A stretch of 64,000 nucleotides of DNA, taken from the NCBI RefSeq assembly GCF_038039215.1, contig NZ_JBBPCL010000001.1, positions 5,084,001 through 5,148,000 of the forward strand, given 5' to 3'. Positions 50,448 through 63,704 of this stretch are shown piece by piece (positions within the stretch are counted from its first letter, which is position 1; the number at the start of each line of letters is the position of its first letter). This stretch comes from Pseudonocardia sp. T1-2H. GTDB taxonomy: Bacteria; Actinomycetota; Actinomycetes; Mycobacteriales; Pseudonocardiaceae. Both the position numbers and the translations under genes were made by a program. The notes under the pieces were generated by a model, which saw only the letters and a list, made by a program, of their open reading frames with translations, searched no databases and had not been told where the DNA came from.

Positions 50448-52043
50448 TCAGGCGCGGCCGAAGGACTGCAGGATCTGGTCCCCGTTGTCCGCGGTGGACA
50501 CGACGAACGTGTACGCCTCGCGGGTGGTGGTGCCGTCCTTGCGCTCGAAGCGGATCGTCGCGCCCACCCGGCCGTCGCCCATCGAGCGCGCGTTCTCCAC
50601 CCCGACCGAGTTCATCCCGGCGTAGAAGCCCCGGTAGCTGGAGATGCCGCCGGACTGAGCCTGCGCCGACGAGCTGAGCAGGGCGAACGCGGCGTCCGGG
50701 TTGCCCGGCAGCAGGCTGTAGTAGTTCTGCACGAACGCGACCGCGTCCCTGGAGTTCGCCGGGGCGGTCGCGCTGTCGCTCGTCGTCGTGGGCGGTGTCG
50801 TGGTCGTGGTCGTGGTCGTGGTGGGAGGCGTGGTCGTCGTGGTGGACGCCGCCGTGGTCGTGGTCACCGGGGCCGCCGGCGCGGACGTGGCGGGGGCCGC
50901 GACACCGTCCGACGGCGTGCCGTTCGCGCGGGCCACCCCGATCACGATGCCCCCACCGACCGCCAGGAGCACGACGACCGCGATCAGGATCGGGACGAGC
51001 CTGCGGCGCCTCGGCTTCCCGGCCGCAGCGGGGCCGTTGCCGCTCCCGCCGCCTCCGCCGGGCGGGATGACGAGCGGGCGCGGGACCTCGGTGAGGGTGC
51101 GCGGGCCCGGATCGGCGGGCTCCTCATCCACCGCCACGGCCGGGGCGACGACGGTGGCCGGGGAGGTCCGGGCGGGCGGCGCGACGCCGGCGGCCGAGCG
51201 CCCCGCGGCGATGGCCACCAGGGCGTCGCGCGTCTGCGAGGCGGTGGGCCGGTCCTCGGGCTGGTTGCTCAGCAGGCGCATGAGCAGCGCCGTCAGCGGG
51301 CCCGCGGACTGCGGCGGGCGGACCGCGCCGGTCGCGACCTTGTGCAGCAGCGCGTAGGGGTTGTCGTCGAGGCCGAAGGGCGGCTCGCCCTCCACCGCGG
51401 CGTAGAGCGTCGCCCCGAGGGCGAACACGTCTGAGGCCGGTGTGGGCTCCTGGCCGCGGGCGACCTCCGGCGCGAGGAACGCCGGGGTGCCCGCGATCAT
51501 GCCGGTGCGGGTGAGCTGCACGTCGTCGACCGCGCGGGAGACGCCGAAGTCCGTGATCTTCGCGCGGCCGTCCTCGGCGATCAGCACGTTGCCGGGTTTG
51601 ATGTCCCGGTGCACCACCCCCGCGGCGTGCGCGGCGGCGAGCCCGTCCGCGACCTGCTGGCCGATCGCCGCCGCGTCCGCGGGGTCCATCGGTCCCTTCT
51701 CCGTGAGCACGGCCGCGAGCGAGCTCGACGGCAGGTACTCCATGATCAGCCAGGGCCGTTCGTCGTGGACGACGACGTCGAACATGCTGATCACGTGGGC
51801 GTGCTGGAGGCGGGCTCCGATGCGGCCCTCGCGCAGGATGCGCTGGCGGGACTCCTCGATCGCGTCCGCACCGTTGCCGGCGATCCCGTTCGCGGCCGCT
51901 GCCAGCAGTTCCTTCACCGCGACGGACCGGTTCAGCAGCTCGTCGGTGCCCCGCCAGACGGCACCCATCGCCCCCGCCCCGATGCGTTCGTCGAGGCGGT
52001 AGCGGTTCCCGATCCGGATCGGGTCAGGGTCGGACGGGGTCAT
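50448..52043 (-). CDS. Ser/Thr protein kinase, PknB-like, with extracellular domain
   Basis: The protein has 531 aa. The N-lobe has GAGAMGAVWRG, Lys44 in VAVKELL, the catalytic loop HRDIKPGN (Asp147), DFGVSR (165-170) and the activation segment GTPAFLAPEVARGQ. A juxtamembrane Pro/Arg-rich linker leads to one TM segment (RRRLVPILIAVVVLLAVGGG), then a Thr/Pro-rich stalk and an extracellular domain (DAVAFVQNYYSLLPGNPDAA..). The stalk is low-complexity and probably glycosylated or flexible. PASTA repeats are absent. The ATG at 52043 gives a kinase start without extra residues. It sits beside an Rpf protein on the same strand, fitting cell-wall signalling. Confidence 0.92.
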   Translation of the reverse strand: MTPSDPDPIRIGNRYRLDERIGAGAMGAVWRGTDELLNRSVAVKELLAAAANGIAGNGADAIEESRQRILREGRIGARLQHAHVISMFDVVVHDERPWLIMEYLPSSSLAAVLTEKGPMDPADAAAIGQQVADGLAAAHAAGVVHRDIKPGNVLIAEDGRAKITDFGVSRAVDDVQLTRTGMIAGTPAFLAPEVARGQEPTPASDVFALGATLYAAVEGEPPFGLDDNPYALLHKVATGAVRPPQSAGPLTALLMRLLSNQPEDRPTASQTRDALVAIAAGRSAAGVAPPARTSPATVVAPAVAVDEEPADPGPRTLTEVPRPLVIPPGGGGGSGNGPAAAGKPRRRRLVPILIAVVVLLAVGGGIVIGVARANGTPSDGVAAPATSAPAAPVTTTTAASTTTTTPPTTTTTTTTTPPTTTSDSATAPANSRDAVAFVQNYYSLLPGNPDAAFALLSSSAQAQSGGISSYRGFYAGMNSVGVENARSMGDGRVGATIRFERKDGTTTREAYTFVVSTADNGDQILQSFGRA

Positions 52044-52074
52044 GACTGCCCAGGATAGGGAACCTCCGCGATCG

Positions 52075-54009
<1,935 letters not shown>

Positions 54010-54146
54010 TCAGCGGCCGCCGGCACGACCAGGACGCCGAACCCATGATCCCCCGAACCGACGCGGATCTTTTTCCGCCGAACGGGAGCATCATTGATCG
54101 GGGGGAGCACGAGCAGCCGGATTTCCGGACAGACCGGAGGAATTCC

Positions 54147-54581
54147 ATGACCATTGCGGACGTCCTCGAGACAAAAGGACGAACGGTCCACACGATCCTG
54201 CCCTGGGCCACCGTGGCGGAGGCCGCCCAGCAGCTGAACCGTCACCACATCGGGGCACTCGTGGTGAAGGATTCCGCGCATCCGGTGCTGGGCATCCTCT
54301 CCGAGCGGGACCTGGTCCGCGAGCTCGCGCGGCGTGGCCCCGAGGTGCTCGACCAGCAGGTGGAGAGCGTGATGACGAAGTACATCGTGACCGTCGCCCC
54401 CGGCGAGTCCGTGATCCGCGCGTTGCAGACGATGACCCACGGGCGCTACCGGCACCTCCCGGTCGTCGACGCCGGGAAGCTCATCGGGATCGTCAGCATC
54501 GGGGACCTGGTGAAGAGCCGGCTGCGGGATCTCGAGCTGGAGGCGGGGGTCCTGCGCGACGGCTGGATCGCGGCCCACTGA
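54147..54581 (+). CDS. CBS-domain protein (two CBS motifs)
   Basis: The protein has 144 aa. Two consecutive CBS motifs are seen: VAEAAQQLNRHHIGALVVKD..GILSERDLVREL and VIRALQTMTHGRYRHLPVVD..GIVSIGDLVKSR. Paired CBS domains bind adenine nucleotides. The ATG at 54147 follows a GGAGGAATTCC site. A hairpin terminator follows, convergent with the Rv2466c-like gene. Confidence 0.92.
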   Translation: MTIADVLETKGRTVHTILPWATVAEAAQQLNRHHIGALVVKDSAHPVLGILSERDLVRELARRGPEVLDQQVESVMTKYIVTVAPGESVIRALQTMTHGRYRHLPVVDAGKLIGIVSIGDLVKSRLRDLELEAGVLRDGWIAAH

Positions 54582-54606
54582 GACCTCCGAATGGACCTGG
54601 AACACG

Positions 54607-54644
54607 AACGGCGCCGTCGGCGAACACATGCCGACGGCGCCGTT
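54607..54644. terminator. Hairpin between convergent genes
   Basis: AACGGCGCCGTCGGC (54607-54621) and GCCGACGGCGCCGTT (54630-54644) form a perfect 15-bp stem with an 8-nt loop. It lies between the stops of the convergent CBS and DsbA-like genes and can serve both. Confidence 0.8.
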
Positions 54645-54661
54645 ACAACGGAAGGGAATGC

Positions 54662-55309
54662 TCAGTAATCGAAGTCCGGGTCCTCGGTGCGGGTCCGCTT
54701 GAGCTCGAAGAAGTGCGGCCACCCGGCGAGCAGACGCGCGCCGTCGAAGACCTTCCCGGCGTCCTCGCCGTGCGGCACCTTCGAGATGACGGGGCCGAAG
54801 TAGGCCACGCCGTCGACGTGCAGGACCGGCGTGCCGACGTCCATGCCGACCGGGTCCATCCCCGCGTGGTGGCTGGCCTTCAGCTTCTCGTCGAACTCGG
54901 TGGAGGTCGCGGCCTCGGCGAGCGACGCGGGCAGGTCCAGCTCCGCCAGCGCCTCCTTGATGACGACGTCGAAGTCCTTGTTGCCACCGTTGTGGATGCG
55001 CTCGCCCATCGCGGTGTAGAGCGGGCGCAGGATCTCCTGGCCGTGGGCCTCGGCCGCGGCGATGCAGACGCGGACCGGCCCGTAGCCCTTCTCCATCAGC
55101 TCCCGGTACTGCTCCGGTAGGTCGTCGCGCCCGGAGTTGAGCACCGACAGGCTCATCACGTGGAAGCTCAGGTCGATGTCCCGGACCTTCTCCACCTCGA
55201 GGATCCAGCGCGACGTCAGCCACGCCCAGGGACACAGCGGGTCGAACCAGATGTCGACCGTGGCGGCCTTGCTGTCGGCGGTTCCGGCAGGACTCTCCGT
55301 GCTGCTCAC
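54662..55309 (-). CDS. DsbA-family mycothiol-dependent reductase, Rv2466c-like
   Basis: The protein has 215 aa. It is a thioredoxin-fold DsbA-like protein with the redox motif CPWA (Cys26-Ala29 in FDPLCPWAW), a single-cysteine type as in M. tuberculosis Rv2466c, which works with mycothiol. Other blocks are [40 protein letters not shown] and [20 protein letters not shown]. The GTG at 55309 is chosen because GGAG lies 8 bp upstream; ATG 55324 is an alternative. It is divergent from pepN, as in mycobacteria. Confidence 0.9.
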   Translation of the reverse strand: MSSTESPAGTADSKAATVDIWFDPLCPWAWLTSRWILEVEKVRDIDLSFHVMSLSVLNSGRDDLPEQYRELMEKGYGPVRVCIAAAEAHGQEILRPLYTAMGERIHNGGNKDFDVVIKEALAELDLPASLAEAATSTEFDEKLKASHHAGMDPVGMDVGTPVLHVDGVAYFGPVISKVPHGEDAGKVFDGARLLAGWPHFFELKRTRTEDPDFDY

Positions 55310-55488
55310 GGGTGCTCCGTTCATCGGGGACGCGGGTGGCGGCGGACCCGCCACAGCGCACAACCTGCGATGTGCGGGACGTGTTCCCCACCGCCGTGGG
55401 AATGCCCGGGGCAGGTACGGGGCACACGTGATTGGATGCCAGACGTTGCCCATCAGCTCCGCTTCTCCGAGAGGACGCATCCGAGCCC

Positions 55489-58050
<2,562 letters not shown>

Positions 58051-58204
58051 CCCTGCCGTCGCCCGATCTCACGCAGCGTCATGTCCGGGAGCGGTGATCC
58101 CGCTTCCGGGCGATCCGGGCGTCATGGCACACTGGTCGCACCCACGCTGCGCGACTGCCGTTCGGGGACGTCGGTCGTCCGGAAGACCCGGAGACCACCT
58201 GATC

Positions 58205-58927
58205 GTGCGCCCGCTTCCCCGCTCCCTGCGCTCGGCACCCGCCTTCAGACTCGGCGCGCCGTGCCTCCTGCTGTCCCTGCTCCTCGCCGCGTGCGGCGCG
58301 CCCGTCCCGGACGCGGCGCTCGTCGCGCCCGCCCCGACGGTCGCGGCGCCCGCACCGACGACGGCCCCCGCCGTCCCGTCGGCCGACCTGGTTCCCGGCG
58401 CCGCCGCGAACGTCCTGCGCTCCGCCTACGAGGCGAGCACCCGGCCTCCCACCACGACCGCCGCGCCGGCCCCGGGGACCGGCACCCGCTCCCCGGGCGG
58501 CGGCGCCACCGGCCCCGCGGGCCGCTCGATGAGCGCGAAGATCACGTTCTACGCGGCCTACGACAACGACCCCGCCGGCAGCACCCAGATCGCCTACCCG
58601 AGCGTGCACTCCGAGGCCGGCGGCACGGGCACCTTCGCGGACCCGGTCACCATGGCCTCGGACGCGGACCAGATCGCGCCCGGCACGCGGATCTACTACC
58701 CGCCGCTCCGCAAGTACTTCGTGATGGAGGACCAGTGCGCCTCCTGCCTGGGGTCGGGCTCCTTCTGGATCGACCTCTACGCCGGCGGGGCCACGGACAG
58801 CGGGGTGGAGGACTGCGAGGCGGCCCTGACTCCGGGCGGGAACGTGACGATCGAGATCGACCCGCCGGCCGGGCGCGCGGTGGACACCACGCCGCTCTAC
58901 TCGAACGGGCGCTGCATCGCGGGCTGA
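58205..58927 (+). CDS. Lipoprotein with barwin-like/DPBB-type domain
   Basis: The protein has 240 aa. A signal sequence ends in the lipobox LLAACGAP, so the Cys is lipidated. A Pro/Thr/Ala linker (APTVAAPAPTTAPAVPSADL) leads to a C-terminal domain starting SAKITFYAAYDNDPAGSTQI, with VTMASDADQIAPGTRIYYPP, LRKYFVMEDQCASC and IDLYAGGATDSGVEDCEAAL. The domain has the features of a double-psi beta barrel, often glycan-binding, but the DPBB aspartates are only partly clear. The protein ends SNGRCIAG, encoded by the first copy of a 22-bp triplicated repeat. The GTG at 58205 is the best start. Confidence 0.75.
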   Translation: MRPLPRSLRSAPAFRLGAPCLLLSLLLAACGAPVPDAALVAPAPTVAAPAPTTAPAVPSADLVPGAAANVLRSAYEASTRPPTTTAAPAPGTGTRSPGGGATGPAGRSMSAKITFYAAYDNDPAGSTQIAYPSVHSEAGGTGTFADPVTMASDADQIAPGTRIYYPPLRKYFVMEDQCASCLGSGSFWIDLYAGGATDSGVEDCEAALTPGGNVTIEIDPPAGRAVDTTPLYSNGRCIAG

Positions 58928-58972
58928 CGGGCGCTGCATCGCGGGCTGACGGGCGCTGCATCGCGGGCTGAC
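58907..58972. repeat. Three exact 22-bp tandem copies spanning a stop codon
   Basis: The unit GGGCGCTGCATCGCGGGCTG plus AC is repeated exactly three times (58907-58928, 58929-58950, 58951-58972). The first copy encodes the last residues GRCIAG and stop of the lipoprotein; the others lie beyond it. Slippage or an assembly expansion may be responsible. Confidence 0.9.
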
Positions 58973-59027
58973 GGCCGATGCGCGCGACCTCGCCCGATCG
59001 CCGCCGGATGTCGGTAGCCTGGGCGAG

Positions 59028-59696
59028 GTGCCGACCCCGAGCCCCGACGTGCGCGCCGCCCTGCCCGACGGGCTGCGCCGGCCGGCGATGGCGGTCGTCG
59101 GCGTCGCGATCGCGGTGTTCGGCGTGCTGGCCGCCCGGTACGCCGGGGACAGGCGGGCGGGCCGGGTGGACTGGCACGCCGAGAACGTCGTGGACTCCCT
59201 CGGCGGCGCGCACAGCTGGGTCTTCGGCCGGCTAACGACCTTCGGCTCGCCGCCGTTCGTCGTGATCGCGGCCGTGGTGCTGGCCGGGGTCTGTCTCGCC
59301 CTCGGCCGTCGGCGGCTGGCGGTCCTCGCGATCGTCGGGCCGGGCCTGACCGGGCTGGCGACCACGTTCCTCAAGCCCACCATCGGCCGGACCATCGAGG
59401 GCGGCTTCGCGTTCCCGAGCGGCCACACCGGCGGGGCCACCTCGATCGCGTTGGTGGTGGCATTGTTGCTGGTCAGCCTGCTCAGACCGGGGCGGCGGCT
59501 GTCCATGGCCCTCGTCGGCACGGTGACGCTGGTGGCGGGCGGGACCATCGGCGCGTCGATGGTGGTGATCGGGTCGCACTACCCCACGGACACCCTCGGC
59601 GGCTTCTGCGCCGCGGTCGCGATCGTGCTGAGCTGTGCGCTCCTGCTGGAACGGCTGGCGGCGGTCCACGCTCGTCGCCGCACCACCTCGTCGTAG
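59028..59696 (+). CDS. PAP2-family membrane phosphatase
   Basis: The protein has 222 aa with about five TM helices (RPAMAVVGVAIAVFGVLAAR, PFVVIAAVVLAGVCLALG and others). The three PAP2 motifs are KPTIGRT (motif 1, K...R), FPSGHTGG (motif 2) and GSHYPTDTLGG (motif 3, with the Ser and His), so the vanadium-phosphatase-like active site is whole. Such enzymes dephosphorylate undecaprenyl pyrophosphate or phosphatidic acid at the outer face. It follows the lipoprotein by 100 bp and ends before a terminator. Confidence 0.9.
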   Translation: MPTPSPDVRAALPDGLRRPAMAVVGVAIAVFGVLAARYAGDRRAGRVDWHAENVVDSLGGAHSWVFGRLTTFGSPPFVVIAAVVLAGVCLALGRRRLAVLAIVGPGLTGLATTFLKPTIGRTIEGGFAFPSGHTGGATSIALVVALLLVSLLRPGRRLSMALVGTVTLVAGGTIGASMVVIGSHYPTDTLGGFCAAVAIVLSCALLLERLAAVHARRRTTSS

Positions 59697-59708
59697 CGTC
59701 CCGACGGG

Positions 59709-59745
59709 CGAGGGCCCGGTCCGCGAAGTGCGGACCGGGCCCTCG
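59709..59745. terminator. Hairpin terminator after the PAP2 gene
   Basis: CGAGGGCCCGGTCCGC (59709-59724) pairs with GCGGACCGGGCCCTCG (59730-59745), a 16-bp perfect stem with a 5-nt loop, followed by TCGTT. It lies between the convergent PAP2 and zinc-binding protein genes. Confidence 0.85.
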
Positions 59746-59763
59746 TCGTTCGTGGGGCGGGCG

Positions 59764-60126
59764 TCAGGCCCTGCGGCCGAACTTCCGCATCAGCCGGCTC
59801 GCGGCACCGCCACGAGGGCGGTACCTGGCACAGGCCTCGCGTCCGCAGAAGGCGCAGTCCGCACCCGGGCGGTAGTGCTCGTGCGCGTCCGGCTCGTGCC
59901 CGCACGTGCAGGTACGGGTGCTCACCGGCGTCCGCGGCGCGACGGGCGGCGGCGTGGTCGGAGCCGAACCACTCTGCTCCGGAGCGATCTGCTCGGAGGC
60001 GCGCTGGGCCGGAAGGCTCAGCCCCAGGTCGTCCAGCGAGGGAATGCCCGTCGGCGGGGTCAGGACCGACGAGGTGGACCTCCGCGCGCCCGGACGGCCG
60101 CCGGGTCGCTTCTCCGTCTCACCCAT
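59764..60126 (-). CDS. Small Cys/His-rich protein
   Basis: The protein has 120 aa. The N-terminal half is Pro/Ser-rich and the C-terminal part has a cluster of metal ligands: RTCTCGHEPDAHEHYRPGAD, CAFCGREACARYRPR. It contains five Cys and three His and probably binds zinc. The ATG at 60126 is preceded by AGGAGAGGAG. Function unknown; it is downstream of the histidine kinase on the same strand. Confidence 0.75.
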   Translation of the reverse strand: MGETEKRPGGRPGARRSTSSVLTPPTGIPSLDDLGLSLPAQRASEQIAPEQSGSAPTTPPPVAPRTPVSTRTCTCGHEPDAHEHYRPGADCAFCGREACARYRPRGGAASRLMRKFGRRA

Positions 60127-60249
60127 GTGGGCTCCTCTCCTCGGAGAACCGTTCACCGTCCGAACGGCTCCGCGACAGTATGCGTTCCCCTCACTCCGGA
60201 GGGGAATCACCGAAGGTGATGACGACGTGTACCCGTTGAGGAGGTTGCG

Positions 60250-61742
60250 TCACCGCGACAGAGAATCGCTGACCGGAAGTGTGGCGTCGACGGCCGGAAG
60301 AGTGACAGTGGCGACACAGCCGGTCGGGTCGCCCACCGAACGGAGGACGAGCGAGCCCCGCTGCCCCTCGAGCAGGTGAGCGGAGATGTAGAGCCCCAGC
60401 CCCGTGCCACCCGCACTCTCGTCCCGGACCCCGCGGCGCAGCACCTCCTCCTCGGCCCCGGCCGGCAGGCCGGGGCCCTGGTCCCGGACCTCGATGAGGA
60501 CCTTCCCCTCGTCCTCGACCGCCCGGATCGCGACCGGCGCGCCCGGGGCGTGCCGCTCGCAGTTGGCCAGCAGGTTCGTCACCACCTGGGCGAGGACGGC
60601 CGAGTCACCCCGCGCGCGCAGACCGTTCTGCACCACGAGCGAGACCTCCCCGCCACCGGCCCGGCGCAGCCGCACCAGCCCGTCGAGCACGGGTTCGACG
60701 AGGTAGTCCCCGGCTCGGCGAGCTCGTCCGCCATCTCCGCCGTGCCGTCCAGGATGGTGTGCAGCCTGCTGAGCTCGGCCAGGACCGCCTGGCGCAGCCG
60801 GGCGTGGTCCGCGCCCTCGCTCTCCGCGCTGAGCAGGTGGGTGACCCCGGCCAGGCCCGCGAGGCCGTTGCGCAGCTCGTGGTTGCGTTCGGCGGCCGCC
60901 GCCATGGCCCGCTCCATGTGCAGCGCGGCCTCGGACAGCTCCTCCTGCTGCTCGTAGTTCTGGCTGTGCAGGTCCCCCAGCGAGCGCTGCACGACCTGCA
61001 GCAGGCCGACCAGGACCACCACGAGGCCCACGACGCGCAGCACCGGGAACACGAGGTCCTGCGGCGTACCCGCGACCACGCGGTACAGCTGCCCGGCCGC
61101 GAGCACGACCAGGCCGAGCCCGATCCGGGCGCGCGGCGTGCTCTGCCGGTGGTAGGCGTCGATGACGTAGAGCACGGCCACCGCCACCCAGCCCGCGAGG
61201 ACGACGACCGTGGCCAGGGTGCTCGCGACGATCGTCGCCACCGGGCCCGTCCACTGCACGAGACGCAGCGCCGCGATGGCGAGGAGGCCGCCGACCAGCA
61301 GGATCACCCAGCCGCCCCACGTCCCCAGCCGCCGCGGCGGGCGCAGGGCCAGGGCGAGCAGGGCCAGCGCGGTCCCGTAGGCGACGAGGCGGGACAGCCG
61401 CATTCCCGGCGACTGCTGGGCGGCGAACGCGCTGACCGTCCAGGGCAGGACGACGAGGCAGTACATCGTGAGCGCGGCCGAGAACCAGGCCGGACGGGGA
61501 TCGGTGAGCACCCGGGACCCCATGAGCGCGAGGATCGCGGCGCCGGCCCCGATCGCGGCCGCGACCAGCGTCAGGATGTCCTGGGTGCGGGTTCCGGGCA
61601 CCCACTCCATGACGGTCATCGAGCGCGCCAGGCCACCCGCGACGAGCGCGACACCGAGCACCACGACGACGTCGACCACGAGCCGCGACGTGAACCGGAC
61701 GCGGCGCAGCCTCCCGAAGGCGCTCGTGGCACCAGTCACCAT
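60250..61742 (-). pseudogene. Sensor histidine kinase, frameshifted in a G run
   Basis: After several TM helices (VVDVVVVLGVALVAGGLARS, AAIGAGAAILALMG, TMYCLVVLPWTVSAFA and others) comes the phosphoacceptor helix RNHELRNGLAGLAGVTHLLS. The frame changes at about 60711. Before it the reading is TAEMADELAEPG; after it, DYLVEPVLDGLVRLRRAGGG, VTNLLANCERHAPGAPVAIR (N box), VRDQGPGLPAG (G1) and TGLGLYISAHLLEG (G2). One missing G in CCGGGGAC restores the frame. The intact kinase would pair with the LuxR-type response regulator 95 bp upstream. The start ATG at 61742 has a GGGGAGGGG site. Confidence 0.82.
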
Positions 61743-61837
61743 GCCGGGACCCCTCCCCGCACCGTCCACCCGAGACGGACCAGGTGAATTCTAGGTGAGC
61801 CGGTCCGCCGCGGAGCGGGTGCCGCGCCCGCAAGCCG

Positions 61838-62545
61838 TCAGGAGCGCGTCGCCCTGCGGTAAAGGGCGACCGCCTCGAGCTGCGAGCCGACCTCGAGCTT
61901 CGTCAGCACCGCGCGGATCTGCGTGCGGACGGTCGCGAGCGAGACGACGAAGTGGTCCGCGACGGCCTGGGCGCGGCGGCCACGGGCCAGCTCGGCCAGC
62001 ACCTCGCGCTCGCGCTGGGTGAGCCGGTCGAGCTTCTCGGTGAGCACCCGGCTCTCGGCGTCCCGCTGGTGGTAGAGGTCGATGAACTTCTGCCGGCGCT
62101 CCGGGGACATCACCGGGCGGCCCGCGACGGCTTCCCGGACGGACGCGAGGAGCGTCGGGAACGGGGCGTGCTTCGGCACCCAGGCCAGGGCGCCGGCGTC
62201 GAGCGCCGACCCGATCCGGGCGTGGTCCGCGCTGCCGGAGAGGACGAGCACCTGCCAGCCGGCGGCCATGAACGGGCCGACGAGGTCCACCCCGTCCACC
62301 CGGTTGCCCTCGTGGTCCCGACCCAGGTCGAGATCCAGCAGGACCAGGCCGGGCTCCAGGCTCGCCGCCTCGGCGAGGATCGGCGCGATCCCGCGGGCCT
62401 TGCAGAGCTGGGTGGCCAGGCCCTCGACGCGCAGACTCATCACGATCGAGGTGGCGACGAGCTCGTGGTCGTCCACGACGAGCACGGGCATGCCGGGGCC
62501 CCGGGGCGGCTGCTCCGGAGGGCCTGCCGGCATGCGATCAGTCAT
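61838..62545 (-). CDS. Two-component response regulator, NarL/LuxR type
   Basis: The protein has 235 aa. The receiver domain has the acidic pair in VLVVDDHELV (Asp25-26), the phospho-acceptor aspartate in VLLDLDLGRD (Asp71) and the conserved Lys125 in AWVPKHA. The HTH at 180-235 reads LTQREREVLAELARGRRAQA, VADHFVVSLATVRTQIRAVL. The ATG at 62545 avoids an upstream TTG. It precedes the kinase on the same strand; the pair is one operon. Confidence 0.92.
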   Translation of the reverse strand: MTDRMPAGPPEQPPRGPGMPVLVVDDHELVATSIVMSLRVEGLATQLCKARGIAPILAEAASLEPGLVLLDLDLGRDHEGNRVDGVDLVGPFMAAGWQVLVLSGSADHARIGSALDAGALAWVPKHAPFPTLLASVREAVAGRPVMSPERRQKFIDLYHQRDAESRVLTEKLDRLTQREREVLAELARGRRAQAVADHFVVSLATVRTQIRAVLTKLEVGSQLEAVALYRRATRS

Positions 62546-62733
62546 GAGTCCCGTCAATGGTCCGCCGTCGGCCGGTCACGTACGGACAACGATTCGCCCG
62601 GCGAGCGGCGCGGGTGGCACATCGTCACAAACCGTACAGGCGACCAGGTCCTTACACCATATGGCTTACCCACGAGGTCGCATCCGGCACTGGTGCCGGA
62701 TGCGTGTGTGTGGTGGAGCCGCGAGCCCTCGGC

Positions 62734-63234
62734 TCAGGAGCGGCGCCGTGCGCCCGCCTGGTCCGCGAGCATGCGCAGCCCGCTGAGCAGCCCACCCAGC
62801 AGGTCGCTCTCCTTGAAGGAGGCCACCATGCTCATCACGGCGAGCTTCGCGCCGCGGTCCGGCAGCCGGGTGTGCGCCTCGGCGCCGGTGACGACCTCGA
62901 CGACGCGCTGGCCGGGGCTCACCGCGACGAGCACCGCCTCGGCGGGGTCGGCCAGCGAGTCGTGCAGCTCCGACGAGCGCTTCTCCGGGTCGTCCCCGAG
63001 ATCACCCAGGTAGATCGCGAAGTTCAGGCCCGTGTCCCGGCTCGCCAGCGTGAGCGCCTCGTCGAGGCGGGTCAGCTGGACGGGCGTGAAGGGCCGGTCG
63101 ACCGCGTCCGTCTCGTCCGAGAAGATCTCGGCGGCCGACACCCGCCCGGAGGACGTGATGACCGCGCCCTCGGGCAGGTCGGCGGGATCCGCGTCCTGCG
63201 CCGTCGCCAGGGTGTTGTGCTCACCAGTGGCCAC
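62734..63234 (-). CDS. DUF5130 family protein (TPM-like)
   Basis: The protein has 166 aa. It reads VITSSGRVSAAEIFSDETDA, PFTPVQLTRLDEALTLASRD, TGLNFAIYLGDLGDDPEKRS, then PAEAVLVAVSPGQRVVEVVT. This is the DUF5130/TPM-like domain found next to pepN in many actinobacteria. Function unknown. The GTG at 63234 overlaps the end of the next gene on the same strand by 14 bp, so they are coupled. Confidence 0.85.
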   Translation of the reverse strand: MATGEHNTLATAQDADPADLPEGAVITSSGRVSAAEIFSDETDAVDRPFTPVQLTRLDEALTLASRDTGLNFAIYLGDLGDDPEKRSSELHDSLADPAEAVLVAVSPGQRVVEVVTGAEAHTRLPDRGAKLAVMSMVASFKESDLLGGLLSGLRMLADQAGARRRS

Positions 63235-63466
63235 GAGCGCCTCCCTTGGGGCCAGAAGCGATACCGGACACGTGAGCGCCGGAGTGGGCGGGCAGGTGGG
63301 CGCCCTCCGGGTTGGCCGTCCAGAACAGCGGCTCGTGCGGCCACGGCTGCCCGGTGCGGTACCGGGGCCGCTTGGACTTCCTCGGCGCCATCACGAGCAA
63401 CGCGACCGCCGCGTACAACACCACCGGCGGCAACACGAGGGTCAGCACCGTCTCCACCACGCTCAC
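63221..63466 (-). CDS. Small single-TM membrane protein
   Basis: The protein has 81 aa. It has an N-terminal TM helix (VLTLVLPPVVLYAAVALLVM), a basic segment (APRKSKRPRYRTGQPW) and a cytoplasmic Gly/His-rich tail. The GTG at 63466 is used. It overlaps DUF5130 by 14 bp, so the two probably work as a pair in the membrane. Confidence 0.8.
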   Translation of the reverse strand: MSVVETVLTLVLPPVVLYAAVALLVMAPRKSKRPRYRTGQPWPHEPLFWTANPEGAHLPAHSGAHVSGIASGPKGGARGHW

Positions 63467-63704
63467 GTGGGAGAACCTAGCGGATCGACCCGAGTGGTTG
63501 CGTCTCGGGCGAGGGGGACGTCGGTCACGTGGACCACGCGCGTCAGGCCGGCGGATCTGCTGATCGCGACCTTCGCGTTCCTCAAAGGGGCTGGATTATT
63601 CGGACATATCCGGCGAACCCCCGCGAAAGCGGGTAACGCCGCTTGCCGGGACCTCGAAAGCCAGGCATACGGTGCCGCGAATCGGCGCGATCGAAGGGCG
63701 GGGA

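Noticed and set aside
50780..50850. Dense repeat of GTGGTCGTG-like triplets
   Set aside because: It is the Thr/Pro-rich stalk of the Ser/Thr kinase on the minus strand, not a separate repeat element.
58081..58971. Long alternative frame across the lipoprotein
   Set aside because: It is Arg-rich with no signal peptide; the GTG 58205 frame has a lipobox and a folded domain.
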